Positions 1 through 8,823 of a DNA stretch of 48,666 nt are shown piece by piece. Below the pieces are notes generated by a model. That model was given only the letters and a program-made list of their open reading frames with translations. It was not told the DNA's origin and ran no database searches. The position numbers and the translations under genes are program-made. The stretch spans positions 1 to 48,666 of the forward strand of contig JAHCLE010000005.1 in assembly GCA_026125445.1 (NCBI GenBank), read 5' to 3'. How positions within the stretch are numbered: the first letter of the stretch is position 1; every line of letters begins with the position of its first letter. The DNA is from Burkholderiales bacterium. GTDB lineage: Bacteria; Pseudomonadota; Gammaproteobacteria; Burkholderiales; Usitatibacteraceae.

Positions 1-55
1 TGCCGAAGTCAAAGGCGAGCACGGTCTCGGGGGCGGCCAGGCGGTTCGGCGTCAC
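1..55 (-). CDS. ruvX: RuvX/YqgF Holliday-junction resolvase-like nuclease, N-terminal fragment
   Basis: Only the first 18 codons are inside the window. They read from a GTG start into LAFDFG, the first strand and first catalytic Asp of the YqgF/RuvX RNase H-like fold. The GTG overlaps the TGA of yqgE as GTGA, so the two are translationally coupled. yqgE-ruvX is a common proteobacterial pair, which supports the call despite the short fragment. Family role: RNase H-fold nuclease linked to pre-16S rRNA 5' processing and Holliday-junction resolution. The rest lies beyond base 1. Confidence 0.75.
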   Translation of the reverse strand, partial: MTPNRLAAPETVLAFDFG

Positions 56-615
56 GCGTGCCCGACGTCTTCGGACAGGCGGGAGAAGTCGATGCCGAGC
101 AGGCGCATTGCGGCCGGCAGGCGCTCGTCCGCGGGCACGCCGAACACGAGGTCGGCATTCGCCTCGACGGTGAGCCACGCATTCTGCGCGAGCTCGCTCT
201 CGAGCTGCCCGGCCGACCACCCGGCGTAGCCGAGCGAGACGAACACGTCCTTCGGGCCGTCGCCGCGGCCGACCGCCTCCAGCACGTCCTTCGACGTCGT
301 GAGGCCGAGGTCGTCGCTGATCGCGAGTGTCGACTGCCAGTTGCCGAGCGGCCGGTGCAGCACGAAGCCGCGGTCGACCTGCACGGGCCCGCCATAGTGG
401 ACCGGCGCGCCGCGCAGCGCGGCGTCGGCGAGCGGAACGTCGATCTGCTCGAACAGCGCGGACAGCGTCATGTCGATCGGCTTGTTGACCACGATGCCGA
501 GCGCGCCGTCCTCGTTGTGCTCGCAGATGTACGTCAGCGTGTGGGCAAAGTGCGGATCGGCCATGGCCGGCATGGCGATCAGGAAGTGGTGGGTCAGGTT
601 CACGGTGCTGCCCAT
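52..615 (-). CDS. yqgE: YqgE/AlgH family (UPF0301) protein
   Basis: A 187-residue cytoplasmic protein of normal length for the UPF0301 family. The N-terminus has the family pattern ([20 protein letters not shown], then [13 protein letters not shown]) and a later [13 protein letters not shown] block. The biochemical role is unknown; the name AlgH comes from a link to alginate regulation in Pseudomonas. The ATG has no Shine-Dalgarno. A TACAAT hexamer on the same strand sits 8 bases before it, so the message may be nearly leaderless. The stop overlaps the ruvX start. Confidence 0.93.
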   Translation of the reverse strand: MGSTVNLTHHFLIAMPAMADPHFAHTLTYICEHNEDGALGIVVNKPIDMTLSALFEQIDVPLADAALRGAPVHYGGPVQVDRGFVLHRPLGNWQSTLAISDDLGLTTSKDVLEAVGRGDGPKDVFVSLGYAGWSAGQLESELAQNAWLTVEANADLVFGVPADERLPAAMRLLGIDFSRLSEDVGHA

Positions 616-623
616 TGCGTCGA

Positions 624-629
624 ATTGTA
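624..629 (-). promoter_or_regulatory. -10-like hexamer of yqgE-ruvX
   Basis: TACAAT on the minus strand, with 8 bases between it and the yqgE ATG. A start site at the usual distance would leave a leader of about 2 bases. No convincing -35 is seen. Confidence 0.4.
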
Positions 630-776
630 ATCGGTTGGGGGGTGCGCCACAATGAAACGCTTACCTTCGTTCCAGCCTCCGGGCGCTGCGCCGGGAACGG
701 CCGCCGCTGCGTCACTGCCGATGACACACCCGACCTGCCCGCGCGCCCACGGCACCCTCGCCCGGAGCGCGGCGCC

Positions 777-2216
777 GTGACCGGCACGGACACCCGCTGC
801 ACGCGCGCGCTGGTCTGGTTCCGCCGCGACCTGCGCGACACCGACAACGCGGCGCTCTACCACGCCCTCGCGTCGTCGCGGCAGGTCTGGTGCGCGTTCG
901 TGTTCGACCGCGAGATCCTCGATCCGTTGCCGGCGCGCGCCGACCGGCGCGTGGAGTTCGTGCGGGAGAGCCTCGTGGAGCTTCGCGAGGCCCTGCGCCG
1001 GCGCGGCGGCGACCTGCTCGTCCTGCACGGCCGGGCGCGCGACGAGATCCCGGCGCTCGCCGGCCGCCTGGCCGCCGGCGCCGTCTTCGCCAACGAGGAC
1101 TACGAGCCGTCCGCCATCGACCGCGACGCGGCCGTGGGCCGCGCCCTCGAGGCCGGCGGACGCACGCTCCACCTGGCCAAGGACCAGGCGATCTTCGCCC
1201 GCGACGAGATCCTGACGCGAACGGGCGGGCCCTTCTCCGTGTTCACGCCCTACAAGCGCGCGTGGCTCGCGAAGGTCGACGACTACTACCTGAAGTCCTA
1301 CCCCGTGGAAAAGCACGCGGCGAATCTCGCGCCCACGGGATACGGCACGCCGGTGCCGACGCTCGAGATGCTCGGATTCGCGCCCACCGACCTCGCGTCG
1401 CTGCCGGTCGCGGCCGGCATGGCGGGGGCCGAGCGCCTGTTCGCGGACTTCGAGGCCCGCATGGCCCGCTACGCCGCGGCGCGCGACTTCCCCGCGGTGA
1501 AGGGCGTGTCCTACCTGTCGGTGCACAACCGCTTCGGCACGATCTCCATCCGCCGGCTCGCGCGCGCGGCCCGGCTCGCCCGCGGCGAGGGGCCCGCCAC
1601 CTGGCTCTCGGAGCTCGTCTGGCGCGACTTCTACTTCCAGATCCTCTGGCACCACCCGCACGCGGCCACGGGCGCCTTCCGGCGCGGCTACGACGCCATC
1701 GGCTGGCCCGGGACGGACGCGCACTTCGCGGCCTGGCGCGAGGCGCGCACGGGCTATCCCCTCGTCGACGCGGCCATGCGCCAGCTCGAGCGCACGGGCT
1801 GGATGCACAACCGGCTGCGCATGGTCACGGCCTCCTTCCTGGTTAAGGACCTGCTCCTCGACTGGCGCCGCGGCGAGAGGCACTTCGCCGACCGGCTGCT
1901 CGACTACGACCTCGCCGCCAACAACGGGGGCTGGCAGTGGGCGGCCTCCACCGGCTGCGACGCGCAGCCCTGGTTCCGCATCTTCAACCCGGTGGCCCAG
2001 TCGGAGCGGTTCGACCCGCAGGGGCGCTTCATCCGCCGCTACCTGCCCGAGCTCTCGCGCGTGCCCGACCGTTTCGTGCACGCGCCGTGGACGATGCCGG
2101 CGGCCGAGCAGGAGGCCGCGGACTGCGTGATCGGGCGCGACTATCCCGCCCCGATCGTCGACCACGCGGCGCAGCGCGAGCGGGCGCTCGAGCTGTTCAA
2201 GGCGGTGCGGCCCTAG
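777..2216 (+). CDS. phrB: Deoxyribodipyrimidine photolyase (class I CPD photolyase type)
   Basis: A 479-residue FAD-dependent DNA repair enzyme that splits UV-induced pyrimidine dimers using light. The N-terminal Rossmann (antenna) domain begins ALVWFRRDLRDTDNAAL. The C-terminal FAD domain holds WLSELVWRDFYFQ, the signature TGYPLVDAAMRQL, and DYDLAANNGGWQWAASTG with Trp residues typical of the electron-transfer chain. The reading frame is open back to base 615, but the GTG at 777 is the better start: GGAG lies 9 bases upstream and the protein then begins just before the conserved first strand. Its TAG overlaps the TAG of the opposite gene within CTAG. A related cryptochrome is possible but less likely. 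Confidence 0.95.
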   Translation: MTGTDTRCTRALVWFRRDLRDTDNAALYHALASSRQVWCAFVFDREILDPLPARADRRVEFVRESLVELREALRRRGGDLLVLHGRARDEIPALAGRLAAGAVFANEDYEPSAIDRDAAVGRALEAGGRTLHLAKDQAIFARDEILTRTGGPFSVFTPYKRAWLAKVDDYYLKSYPVEKHAANLAPTGYGTPVPTLEMLGFAPTDLASLPVAAGMAGAERLFADFEARMARYAAARDFPAVKGVSYLSVHNRFGTISIRRLARAARLARGEGPATWLSELVWRDFYFQILWHHPHAATGAFRRGYDAIGWPGTDAHFAAWREARTGYPLVDAAMRQLERTGWMHNRLRMVTASFLVKDLLLDWRRGERHFADRLLDYDLAANNGGWQWAASTGCDAQPWFRIFNPVAQSERFDPQGRFIRRYLPELSRVPDRFVHAPWTMPAAEQEAADCVIGRDYPAPIVDHAAQRERALELFKAVRP

Positions 2217-2983
2217 TAGCGCGCCGCCGCGAAGCGGCCGGTCCGGTGCAGCCCCGGGGCCGTGGTCGAAAGGCGGCCCGAAAGGGCATGCCGCGTCACC
2301 TCCAGGTCCAGGATCTCGAACCCACCCTCCTCGCCGCCTGCGCAGGCGTAGCGTCCCGCGATGCGCGCGTACTTGCCCGAGGCCTCCCACGTGCCCCGGT
2401 ATTCACAGGGACCGCCTTCTCCGGCCACCTGAAGAGTCGCCTCTCCGCCCTCGAGCTGCACCGCGACCTGGGCCGCGTACTGGCGGATAGTGCCCGGCGT
2501 CCCCGGCGTTTCGGATTGCCGCAGGCGGAACGCGCCGTGGTAGTACCCGTCCGGCTGCGGCAAGGCGAACGTGAGGCGCGAGAGATCCTTGCCCACCCGT
2601 GTGCCCTCCGCGACGTACTCGAGATGGAGCCGCCCGCCGCTGCGCGGTTCCAGAATCACGCTGCCCACGGGCAGCGTCGTCGCCTGCGCGGGGTCGAACG
2701 GCCCGCCGTGCCAAGGCCCGGTCGTCCGATAGAGAGTGCCGCGGAACGCGGCGCGGTTGTCATCGCCCAGCGCGAACATGCGGGCGTCGGCGGAATACCA
2801 GGTAGGACGTCCATCGCGGTCGTGCACGAAGAGCGTCACGAAGGCGACGTCGCCCTGCTGGACGACGTTGGCGCCCCAGCCGCTCTCCGCGGGGTTCCAC
2901 CACATGTCGGAAGCCTCCCCCGCCGCGGCGGGAAGTGACGCTGCCGCCAGGGCGGCGGCGACGGCGGCTCGGATCGAGCTCAT
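2213..2983 (-). CDS. Secreted protein with WWNPAESGWG motif, function unknown
   Basis: A 256-residue protein. The start is the ATG after AAAGGA on the minus strand. The first 22 residues form a signal peptide ending in AAAGEA. The mature part begins with WWNPAESGWG, a tryptophan-rich motif seen at the N-terminus of many uncharacterised secreted proteins in proteobacteria. Aromatic, Gly-rich, beta-like sequence follows. Two Cys near residues 195 and 218 could pair. No catalytic motif is visible. It is convergent with phrB, sharing CTAG at the stops, and divergent from lysR across 89 bases, so the LysR protein may control it (inference). Confidence 0.8.
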   Translation of the reverse strand: MSSIRAAVAAALAAASLPAAAGEASDMWWNPAESGWGANVVQQGDVAFVTLFVHDRDGRPTWYSADARMFALGDDNRAAFRGTLYRTTGPWHGGPFDPAQATTLPVGSVILEPRSGGRLHLEYVAEGTRVGKDLSRLTFALPQPDGYYHGAFRLRQSETPGTPGTIRQYAAQVAVQLEGGEATLQVAGEGGPCEYRGTWEASGKYARIAGRYACAGGEEGGFEILDLEVTRHALSGRLSTTAPGLHRTGRFAAARY

Positions 2984-3072
2984 GACGCGGTCCTTTCGCA
3001 AATGGGAAGGCCTGCACTGTGGGGGCCGAGCCCGTCGCGGCGCCAAGACCGAATGCGTGATACCTTTTCGGC

Positions 3073-3981
3073 ATGGCCCAGCGCTTCGACCTGCGCCAGC
3101 TGCGCTACTTCGTCGCCGTCGCCGACTGCGGCAGCTTCCGCGCGGCCGCCGAGCGGCTGCACGTCTCCCAGCCCCCGCTCAGCCGGCAGGTGGCCGAGCT
3201 CGAGCGCGCCCTGGGCGCGCGCCTCCTGGACCGCAGCGCCTCCGGCGTCTCGCTCACGCCGCAGGGGCGGATCGCTCTTGCGCGCGCCGAGGCGCTGCTG
3301 CGCGACGCGCAGGCGCTCGCCGAGGCCCTCGCCGCCACGCGGGCGCCGGCCGGGAGCGGGCTTCGTGCCGGGGTGACGATGGCGGTGACGGTCGGCGACC
3401 GCGCGCGCGTCGCGCGCGCGTGGCAACGCGCCCTGCCGGGGGTGGCCATCGAGATCGTCCCCGGCCCCTCGCGCGACCTCATCCCGGCGCTCAAGGCGGG
3501 CCGGCTGGATTTCGCTCTCGTCGGGCTTCCCGGCAACGTCGCCGGCCTCCACACGCAGGAGGTGCAGTCGAGCCGCCTCGTGGCCGCGCTCCCCGCGGGG
3601 CACCGCCTGGCCCGCCGCCGCCACGTCTCCCTCCTCGACGTGACGGACCTGCCGCTCTTCTGGAACCCGCGGTCCTTCAATCCCGCCTACCACGACTTCT
3701 GCACGCGCCACTTCCGCGCGATCGGCTACCGGCCCCAGGTGATCACCGTGGAGCCCGGGCAGATCCAGACGCTCGAACGCATCGCCGCGGGCGAGGGCTG
3801 GACGATCACCAACGGGGCCACGCTCGCGGTTCGCGTGAAGGGAGTGGCCTGGCGGCCGCTCGCCGAGGGCGAGGCGCTCGCCGTGCGCGTGGCGGCCGCC
3901 TGGAACGGCCCCGACGAGGACGGGCGCTTCGGGCGCCTGGCGGACGTGGCCGCCAGGCTCCTCGGACCGGCCCGGCGCTAG
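3073..3981 (+). CDS. LysR family transcriptional regulator
   Basis: A 302-residue regulator. Residues 1-60 are the winged helix-turn-helix (FDLRQLRYFVAVADCGSF, then SQPPLSRQVAELE). A linker helix follows, then a two-lobe periplasmic-binding-like effector domain from about 90 to 295. The effector is unknown. LysR proteins often control the divergent neighbour, here the WWNP secreted protein at 2213-2983; the downstream S9 peptidase is convergent. There is no Shine-Dalgarno before the ATG, only a weak -10-like GATACC 8 bases upstream. Its TAG overlaps the peptidase TAG in CTAG. Confidence 0.93.
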   Translation: MAQRFDLRQLRYFVAVADCGSFRAAAERLHVSQPPLSRQVAELERALGARLLDRSASGVSLTPQGRIALARAEALLRDAQALAEALAATRAPAGSGLRAGVTMAVTVGDRARVARAWQRALPGVAIEIVPGPSRDLIPALKAGRLDFALVGLPGNVAGLHTQEVQSSRLVAALPAGHRLARRRHVSLLDVTDLPLFWNPRSFNPAYHDFCTRHFRAIGYRPQVITVEPGQIQTLERIAAGEGWTITNGATLAVRVKGVAWRPLAEGEALAVRVAAAWNGPDEDGRFGRLADVAARLLGPARR

Positions 3982-5867
3982 CCTCCGATGTGCTTCTTCA
4001 GGAAGCGCTCCATCGCCTCGTAGAACTCGAAGCGGTTTTCCTCGTTCGCGAAGCCGTGGCCCTCGTTGTCCTTGACGATGTACTCGACTTCGACGCCGCG
4101 CTTCCTCATCGCCTCGACCATCTGGTCGGACTCGCTCTTCACCACGCGCGGGTCCTTGGCGCCCTGCGCGATGAGCAGCGGCGCCTTGATCCTGTCGGCA
4201 TGGAACACCGGGGAGGCGGCCTTGAGCATCGCCTCGTCCTTCTCCATGTGGCCGACCATCTCCTGGAGCATCTCGAGGTAGGGCTTCCAGTACGGCGGGA
4301 TCGCCTTGAGGAACGTGAGCAGGTTGGACACGCCCACGTAGTCCACGCCGGCGGCGTAGAGGTCCGGCGTGAAGGCGAGCCCCGCGAGCGTGGTGTAGCC
4401 GCCGTAGCTTCCTCCATAGATGGCGACGCGCCTCGGGTCGGCGATGCCTTCCTTCACGAGCCAGTGCACGCCGTCGGTCACGTCGTCCTGCATCGTGCGG
4501 CCCCACTGCTTGAAGGAGGCCTCCCAGAACTTGCGGCCGTAGCCCGTGGAGCCGCGGAAGTTCATCTGGAGGACGGCGTAGCCGCGATTGGCGAGGAACT
4601 GGACCTCGGGGTTGAAGCGCCAGGAGTCGCGGTACCAGGGCCCGCCGTGGGGATTGATCACCACGGGCAGGTTCCTGGCCGCCACGCCCTTCGGGAGCGT
4701 GAGGTAGCCGTGGATCGTGAGCCCGTCGCGCGAGGTGTACTTCACGGGCTTCATCTCGGCGAGCTCGGACTCCGGGAGCCACGGCGAGATGTCCGCCAGG
4801 AAGTCGAGCTTGCCGGTGGCCTTGTCGAACACGTAGCGCTTGCCGCGCGTGCGGTCGCTCGTGGTCGCGACGATGTACTTGTCCTCGGCCTTGTTGCGCG
4901 AGATGAAGGAGATCTCGTAGCCCGGCAGCTTCGCCTGCACGGCGGCGAACATCTCCTCGGTCTCCTTGTCGAGGAACTTGCGCTCGGCCTTCCACGTCGT
5001 GAAGTTGGCGGTGGTGAGAACCTTGCGCTTGCGCGACCAGCCGAGCTGCGAGACGTCCACCTCGGGGTGCTCGAAGACGAGCTCGGTCTCCTTCGCCGTG
5101 GCGGGATCGAAGACGAAGAAGGCGGCCTTGTCGCGGCCCCGGTTGGAGGCGACGTAGAGGCGCTTGTTGTCGAACGTGAAGAGCATCGGGTAGAGCGTCT
5201 CGCGGAAGTTCGTCGTGAGGATCGGCCTGAAGGGATCCTCCTCCCTGTCCCGGAAGAGCAGCGACTGGTTCACGCCGTCGGTGGTGAGGGCCACGCGCAG
5301 CTTCCCGTCGTGGTCGGTCATCCACCCGGTGATGTTGCCCGGGTTCTGGGCGATGAGCTTCTCCTCGCCCGTCTTCACGTTGACGCGGAAGACGTCGAAG
5401 ACCCGCGCGTCGCGCCGGTTGTGGGAGAGGATCACGTGGTCGGGGTCGTCCTCGAGGATGTCGACGACGTTCGCCTTCACCTTCTCGCCCGGCGTGAGGT
5501 CCTTGAGGTCGCCGCCCGAGAGGTCCACGGAGACGACGTGGAAGTTCTCGTCGCCGCCGAAGTCCTTGGCGTAGATGATGCGCTCGCCCTTCCAGCCGTA
5601 GCCCGCGAGGTCGCGCGCCGTCTCCGCCGTCACGCGCTTCGCCTCGCCTCCCGCGAAGGGGCGGACGTACACGTTCAGGCGCCGCTCCCACGGCGCGAGC
5701 CAGGACAGGTACCTGCCGTCCGGCGAGATCTGGTGCGCGGCCTGCTCCGGGTTTCGGAAGAAGTCGCGCATGGGGATCGTCTTGGCCGGGGCGCTCAGGG
5801 CCGGAACCGGGGCCAGTGCCGCGGCGGCCACGGCCACCGCGGCCGCGAGGGACTTCACGAGGGACAT
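3978..5867 (-). CDS. Secreted prolyl oligopeptidase-like serine peptidase (family S9)
   Basis: A 629-residue peptidase. The signal peptide covers about residues 1-25 (ending PALSAPA). A beta-propeller region spans roughly 35-380 with repeated DGRYLSWL / YGWKGERIIY type blades. The alpha/beta hydrolase domain covers 385-629. The catalytic triad is visible: Ser487 in GGSYGGY, Asp572 in GAKDPRV and His604 in EGHGFANEENR. HGGPWYRD provides the oxyanion region. It probably cleaves peptides in the periplasm or outside the cell. A strong AAAAGGAG site precedes the ATG. The exact subfamily (acylaminoacyl-peptidase versus dipeptidyl peptidase type) cannot be settled here. Confidence 0.94.
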   Translation of the reverse strand: MSLVKSLAAAVAVAAAALAPVPALSAPAKTIPMRDFFRNPEQAAHQISPDGRYLSWLAPWERRLNVYVRPFAGGEAKRVTAETARDLAGYGWKGERIIYAKDFGGDENFHVVSVDLSGGDLKDLTPGEKVKANVVDILEDDPDHVILSHNRRDARVFDVFRVNVKTGEEKLIAQNPGNITGWMTDHDGKLRVALTTDGVNQSLLFRDREEDPFRPILTTNFRETLYPMLFTFDNKRLYVASNRGRDKAAFFVFDPATAKETELVFEHPEVDVSQLGWSRKRKVLTTANFTTWKAERKFLDKETEEMFAAVQAKLPGYEISFISRNKAEDKYIVATTSDRTRGKRYVFDKATGKLDFLADISPWLPESELAEMKPVKYTSRDGLTIHGYLTLPKGVAARNLPVVINPHGGPWYRDSWRFNPEVQFLANRGYAVLQMNFRGSTGYGRKFWEASFKQWGRTMQDDVTDGVHWLVKEGIADPRRVAIYGGSYGGYTTLAGLAFTPDLYAAGVDYVGVSNLLTFLKAIPPYWKPYLEMLQEMVGHMEKDEAMLKAASPVFHADRIKAPLLIAQGAKDPRVVKSESDQMVEAMRKRGVEVEYIVKDNEGHGFANEENRFEFYEAMERFLKKHIGG

Positions 5868-6007
5868 GGGTTCTCCTTTTGGGGGACGGGATGGGGCTTC
5901 CGGCGGGATCGGCCGGCGCGGAAGCGACGATGCGGCAACGGGGCGCGATTGTCGCGGATCGGGCGACGAAATGCACCCCCCGGGGGACGAAACGGCGGCA
6001 AGGGGGC

Positions 6008-6922
6008 CTATTCGGCCGACAGCTGGTCCGACCGCGTGAAGGTCCAGGTGCGGGTGATGTAGAGGATGTCCGTGTCGGCGCGGATCGCGTCCGGGAAGCG
6101 GTCGAAGGGGGCCGCGAGCCGGACGATGCGAAGCGCGGCCTGGTCGAGCACCTTCTGGCCCGAGGAGCGGTTGATCTCGACGGACTCCACCTCGCCGTCG
6201 GGCTTGAGGCCCACGGTGAGCTGGAGCGACCCGTAGAGCTTGCGGCGTCGGGCTTCCTCCGGATAGTTCAGGTTTCCCACGCGCTCGATCTTCAGCCGCC
6301 AGTTGTCCACGTACATCGCGAAGCGGTACTCGGCCGCGCGGGCGCCCACGAACTTCTTGCGCGGGCGCTCCTGGTAGGCCTGGTAGTCGCGGCGGATCTG
6401 CGCCTCCAGGCGCTGGATCTCCAGGCTCTTCTCGATGAGGTCCTGGGCCGTCTTGTCGGAGGCTTCCTTGCGGTCGGTCACCGGGTCGGACGGGGCGACC
6501 GCCGCCTGGGACTTGAGCCGGGTCATGAGCTCGGCGGCTTCGCGCTCGAGCTGCTGCACGCGGGTCTGCGCCTGCTTGAGCTCGGGGGCGCTCTCGCGGC
6601 TCTCCATGACCGGGAAGGGGCTGGAGGCGCGGCGCTTCTGGTCGGTGTTGCCGCCGCCGTCCAGGTTGGCCTGCGCCAGCGCGTCCGCCTTCTCGGGCCG
6701 GGTGGCCGATTTCGCGTTCACCAGCACGACGTCCAGCACGTTGTGCGGCGCCGGCATCCCGCGCGGATCGGGCACCTTGAAGCCCAGCCCGACGATGGCG
6801 AAGGCGTGGAAGGCGATGGAGCCCACGAGCGCCACCTGCATGGAGGCGACGAGGCCGAACCGCTCGAGGAGGTAGTCGGAGAAACGCAGGAGCGCGTCGG
6901 GGGGAGTCTGCCTCAGGTGCAT
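6008..6922 (-). CDS. TonB family protein with a central coiled coil
   Basis: A 304-residue inner-membrane-anchored protein. The first 22 residues are cytoplasmic, one membrane helix lies at about 25-50, a charged linker with likely coiled coil (residues ~105-190, including QQLEREAAELM and IQRLEAQIRRDYQAY) follows, and the TonB C-terminal domain is at ~205-300 (YPEEARRRKLYGSL, then LKPDGEVESVEINRSSG). TonB proteins pass proton-motive energy to outer-membrane transporters. No ExbB/ExbD genes are adjacent and the linker is coiled coil, not Pro-rich, so it may have another periplasm-spanning role. It lies 56 bases after the RNB gene. A 14-codon upstream reading frame overlaps its start. Confidence 0.85.
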   Translation of the reverse strand: MHLRQTPPDALLRFSDYLLERFGLVASMQVALVGSIAFHAFAIVGLGFKVPDPRGMPAPHNVLDVVLVNAKSATRPEKADALAQANLDGGGNTDQKRRASSPFPVMESRESAPELKQAQTRVQQLEREAAELMTRLKSQAAVAPSDPVTDRKEASDKTAQDLIEKSLEIQRLEAQIRRDYQAYQERPRKKFVGARAAEYRFAMYVDNWRLKIERVGNLNYPEEARRRKLYGSLQLTVGLKPDGEVESVEINRSSGQKVLDQAALRIVRLAAPFDRFPDAIRADTDILYITRTWTFTRSDQLSAE

Positions 6923-6957
6923 CGGCAGGCGCGGGGTCGCTCTGGCGTGCGGAACAT
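6913..6957 (-). CDS. Possible 14-residue leader peptide overlapping the TonB-like start
   Basis: On the minus strand an ATG at 6957 opens a 14-codon frame (MFRTPERPRACRCT) whose TGA falls 4 bases past the ATG of the TonB-like gene. A TATCAT hexamer (6971-6966) sits 8 bases before this ATG, the same layout as yqgE. The TonB-like gene itself lacks a Shine-Dalgarno, so reinitiation after this frame could load its start. This is inference from layout; the peptide could equally be chance. Confidence 0.3.
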   Translation of the reverse strand: MFRTPERPRACRCT

Positions 6958-6965
6958 GAGCCCGA

Positions 6966-6971
6966 ATGATA
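6966..6971 (-). promoter_or_regulatory. -10-like hexamer before the TonB-like gene
   Basis: TATCAT on the minus strand in the 56-base gap after the RNB ribonuclease gene. It would start transcription near 6959, giving the TonB-like gene its own message starting at or next to the short leader frame. The -35 is not clear. Confidence 0.3.
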
Positions 6972-6978
6972 GCAGCGC

Positions 6979-8823
6979 CTACCCGCCGAGGGGCCCTCCC
7001 GCGTAGCGGCAGGGGAGGTTCACCTCCCAGTAGTCGGGCTCGCCGAAGGCCACCCGGACGCGGTCCCCGGGCGCGCACGGCGGCAGGCCGATGGCCCGGC
7101 AGACCAGGGGGATGCCCTCGAGGCGCACCAGCTCGTCGCGCACGATGGCGGCGTCGGCCCCCTCCAGCCCTTCCTGCGCGATCCAGCGCAGGCACCAGTA
7201 GCGCTCGAGGTGTCGCTGGTGCTCGGCATAGGCCTCGTAGGCGGTCTCGAACTCGCGCGCCGCGGCCGCCAGCTCGTCGCGCGAATAGGGGGCGCTCTCG
7301 CCGCGCAGCAGCGCCACGAGCTGGCGCTGGTTGGCGAGGTCGGAGAATCGCCGGAGGGGCGAGCTGGACCAGGCGTAGTGCGACACGCCCAGCCACTCGT
7401 GCGTGCCCGGCTCCACCTCCATGCGCGTCTTGAGTGCGCGCTGGTTGCGGTAGATGGCCGGGATGGAGGCCTCGGCGAGCGCGCGTCCCCAGGTCGCGTT
7501 CACGTGGATCATGAGCTCGGAGACGAGCACGTCGATGGGCGTGCCGCGGCGGCGGGGCTCGATCGCCACCCGGCCGCCGTCGACGCGGAAGGTGTAGTCG
7601 AGCTTCTCCGATTTCTCGTCCCCCGCCCCGCGGGCGGCGCGCAGCTTCCGGGCCAGGCGCCAGAGGACCACCAGGTCCCCGCCGTGCGAGCCCTCCACCG
7701 CGCCCGCCGCGAGCGACTCCTCGTGCAGGCGCGTCTCTAGCTCCGCGATGCGCAGGTTGGTGGCAATGGCCACCCGCTCGAGCCGCGACTCGGTGCCCGC
7801 GATCTCCAGCGTGTCGGGATCCACGTCGAGGTAGAGCGATGCCGCGGCCACCTCGCGGCCCTCGCCGAGGGTGGCCTCGGCGATGGCGGCATCCGGCAGC
7901 ATCGTGATCTTGCCGCCCGGGAAGTACACCGTGGACAGGCGCTCGCGCGCGATGGCCTCCAGCGCGTGGTCGCGCCCGAAGAAGAGCGCGGGCGCGGCGA
8001 TGTGCACGCCCACGCGAAGGCGCCCGTCGGCCCGGCGCTCCACCGAGAAGGCGTCGTCGATCTCGGTGGTCTCGTGGTCGTCGATGGAGAAGGCGGGCGA
8101 GGAGGCCTGCGGCAGGCCCCGCGGCGCCGCGACCGGCGCCACGTCGGGAAAGCCGAGACCCGACGGGAAGAACTCGAAGGCGAAGCGGCGCAGGAAGTAT
8201 TCCTCGGGCCCGGCCAGCGCGCCGATCCTCGCCAGCAGCTTCGGCGGCGCGAGCCCGGCCTGCGTGGCGGCCTGGTCGAGCGCTCGCCACTCGAGCGACA
8301 TCTTGTCCGGCTTGAAGAGGAGCGCGTCGAGCCGGGCCGCGAGCTCGGGCGGCACCGCTCCCGAAGCGAGCGAGGCGGCCCAGGCATCCACCTGCTCCTG
8401 CTGCCGGCGCTTCTTCTCCAGGCCGGCGAGAGCGGCCTTGAGGTTCTCCTCGGGGGCGGCCTGGTAGCGGCCCTTTCCCCGGCGGTAGAAGTACATGGGG
8501 CTCGCGTGCAGGGCGAGCGCGACGGCCGCGGCCTCCAGCGGCGCGGGGGGGTGGCCGTAGTACTCCTGCGCGAGGTCGGCGAAGCCGAATTCCTGCGCGC
8601 CGCAGACTTCCCACAGGAACTTCGGGTCGAGCGCCCCGGCGCGAGACTGGGCCTCCTGCATGAAGCCGGAAAGCGCCTGGCCGTCGAAGCGCAGGAGCAC
8701 GGCGCTCGACTTCACCTTGGAACGCTTGCCGTGCGCGGCCTCGACCTGGAAGGCGGCGCCCGCCTCCGACAGGATGGTCCCGACGCGAAACGCGCCGTCT
8801 TCCTCGAAGAGCACCTGCTTCAT
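6979..8823 (-). CDS. RNB-domain ribonuclease (RNase II/R family)
   Basis: A 614-residue 3'-5' exoribonuclease homologue. The N-terminal ~230 residues are a poorly conserved RNA-binding region. The RNB catalytic domain begins at SIDDHETTEIDDAFSVE, with the Asp cluster that binds Mg2+, and continues to YAWSSSPLRRFSDLANQRQL, which carries the conserved Arg residues and closes the active site. A short C-terminal region resembles an S1-like tail. Length is close to RNase II and well below RNase R. It is the last gene of the DUF486-mpl-phzF-yqiA-rnb chain; its ATG overlaps the upstream TGA as ATGA. Probably cytoplasmic mRNA turnover. Confidence 0.92.
   Translation of the reverse strand: MKQVLFEEDGAFRVGTILSEAGAAFQVEAAHGKRSKVKSSAVLLRFDGQALSGFMQEAQSRAGALDPKFLWEVCGAQEFGFADLAQEYYGHPPAPLEAAAVALALHASPMYFYRRGKGRYQAAPEENLKAALAGLEKKRRQQEQVDAWAASLASGAVPPELAARLDALLFKPDKMSLEWRALDQAATQAGLAPPKLLARIGALAGPEEYFLRRFAFEFFPSGLGFPDVAPVAAPRGLPQASSPAFSIDDHETTEIDDAFSVERRADGRLRVGVHIAAPALFFGRDHALEAIARERLSTVYFPGGKITMLPDAAIAEATLGEGREVAAASLYLDVDPDTLEIAGTESRLERVAIATNLRIAELETRLHEESLAAGAVEGSHGGDLVVLWRLARKLRAARGAGDEKSEKLDYTFRVDGGRVAIEPRRRGTPIDVLVSELMIHVNATWGRALAEASIPAIYRNQRALKTRMEVEPGTHEWLGVSHYAWSSSPLRRFSDLANQRQLVALLRGESAPYSRDELAAAAREFETAYEAYAEHQRHLERYWCLRWIAQEGLEGADAAIVRDELVRLEGIPLVCRAIGLPPCAPGDRVRVAFGEPDYWEVNLPCRYAGGPLGG

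Noticed and set aside
615-776. N-terminal extension of the photolyase from ATG 615
   Set aside because: The 54 extra residues match no photolyase feature and the GTG at 777 has a well-placed GGAG.
600-2390. Long open frame on the minus strand opposite the photolyase gene
   Set aside because: It is an Arg/Gly/Val-rich mirror of phrB, as expected in high-GC DNA; the photolyase frame has all family motifs.
2736-6062. 1108-codon open frame on the plus strand across lysR and the S9 peptidase
   Set aside because: Low-complexity composition, no domain, and it runs antisense to a clear peptidase with an intact catalytic triad.
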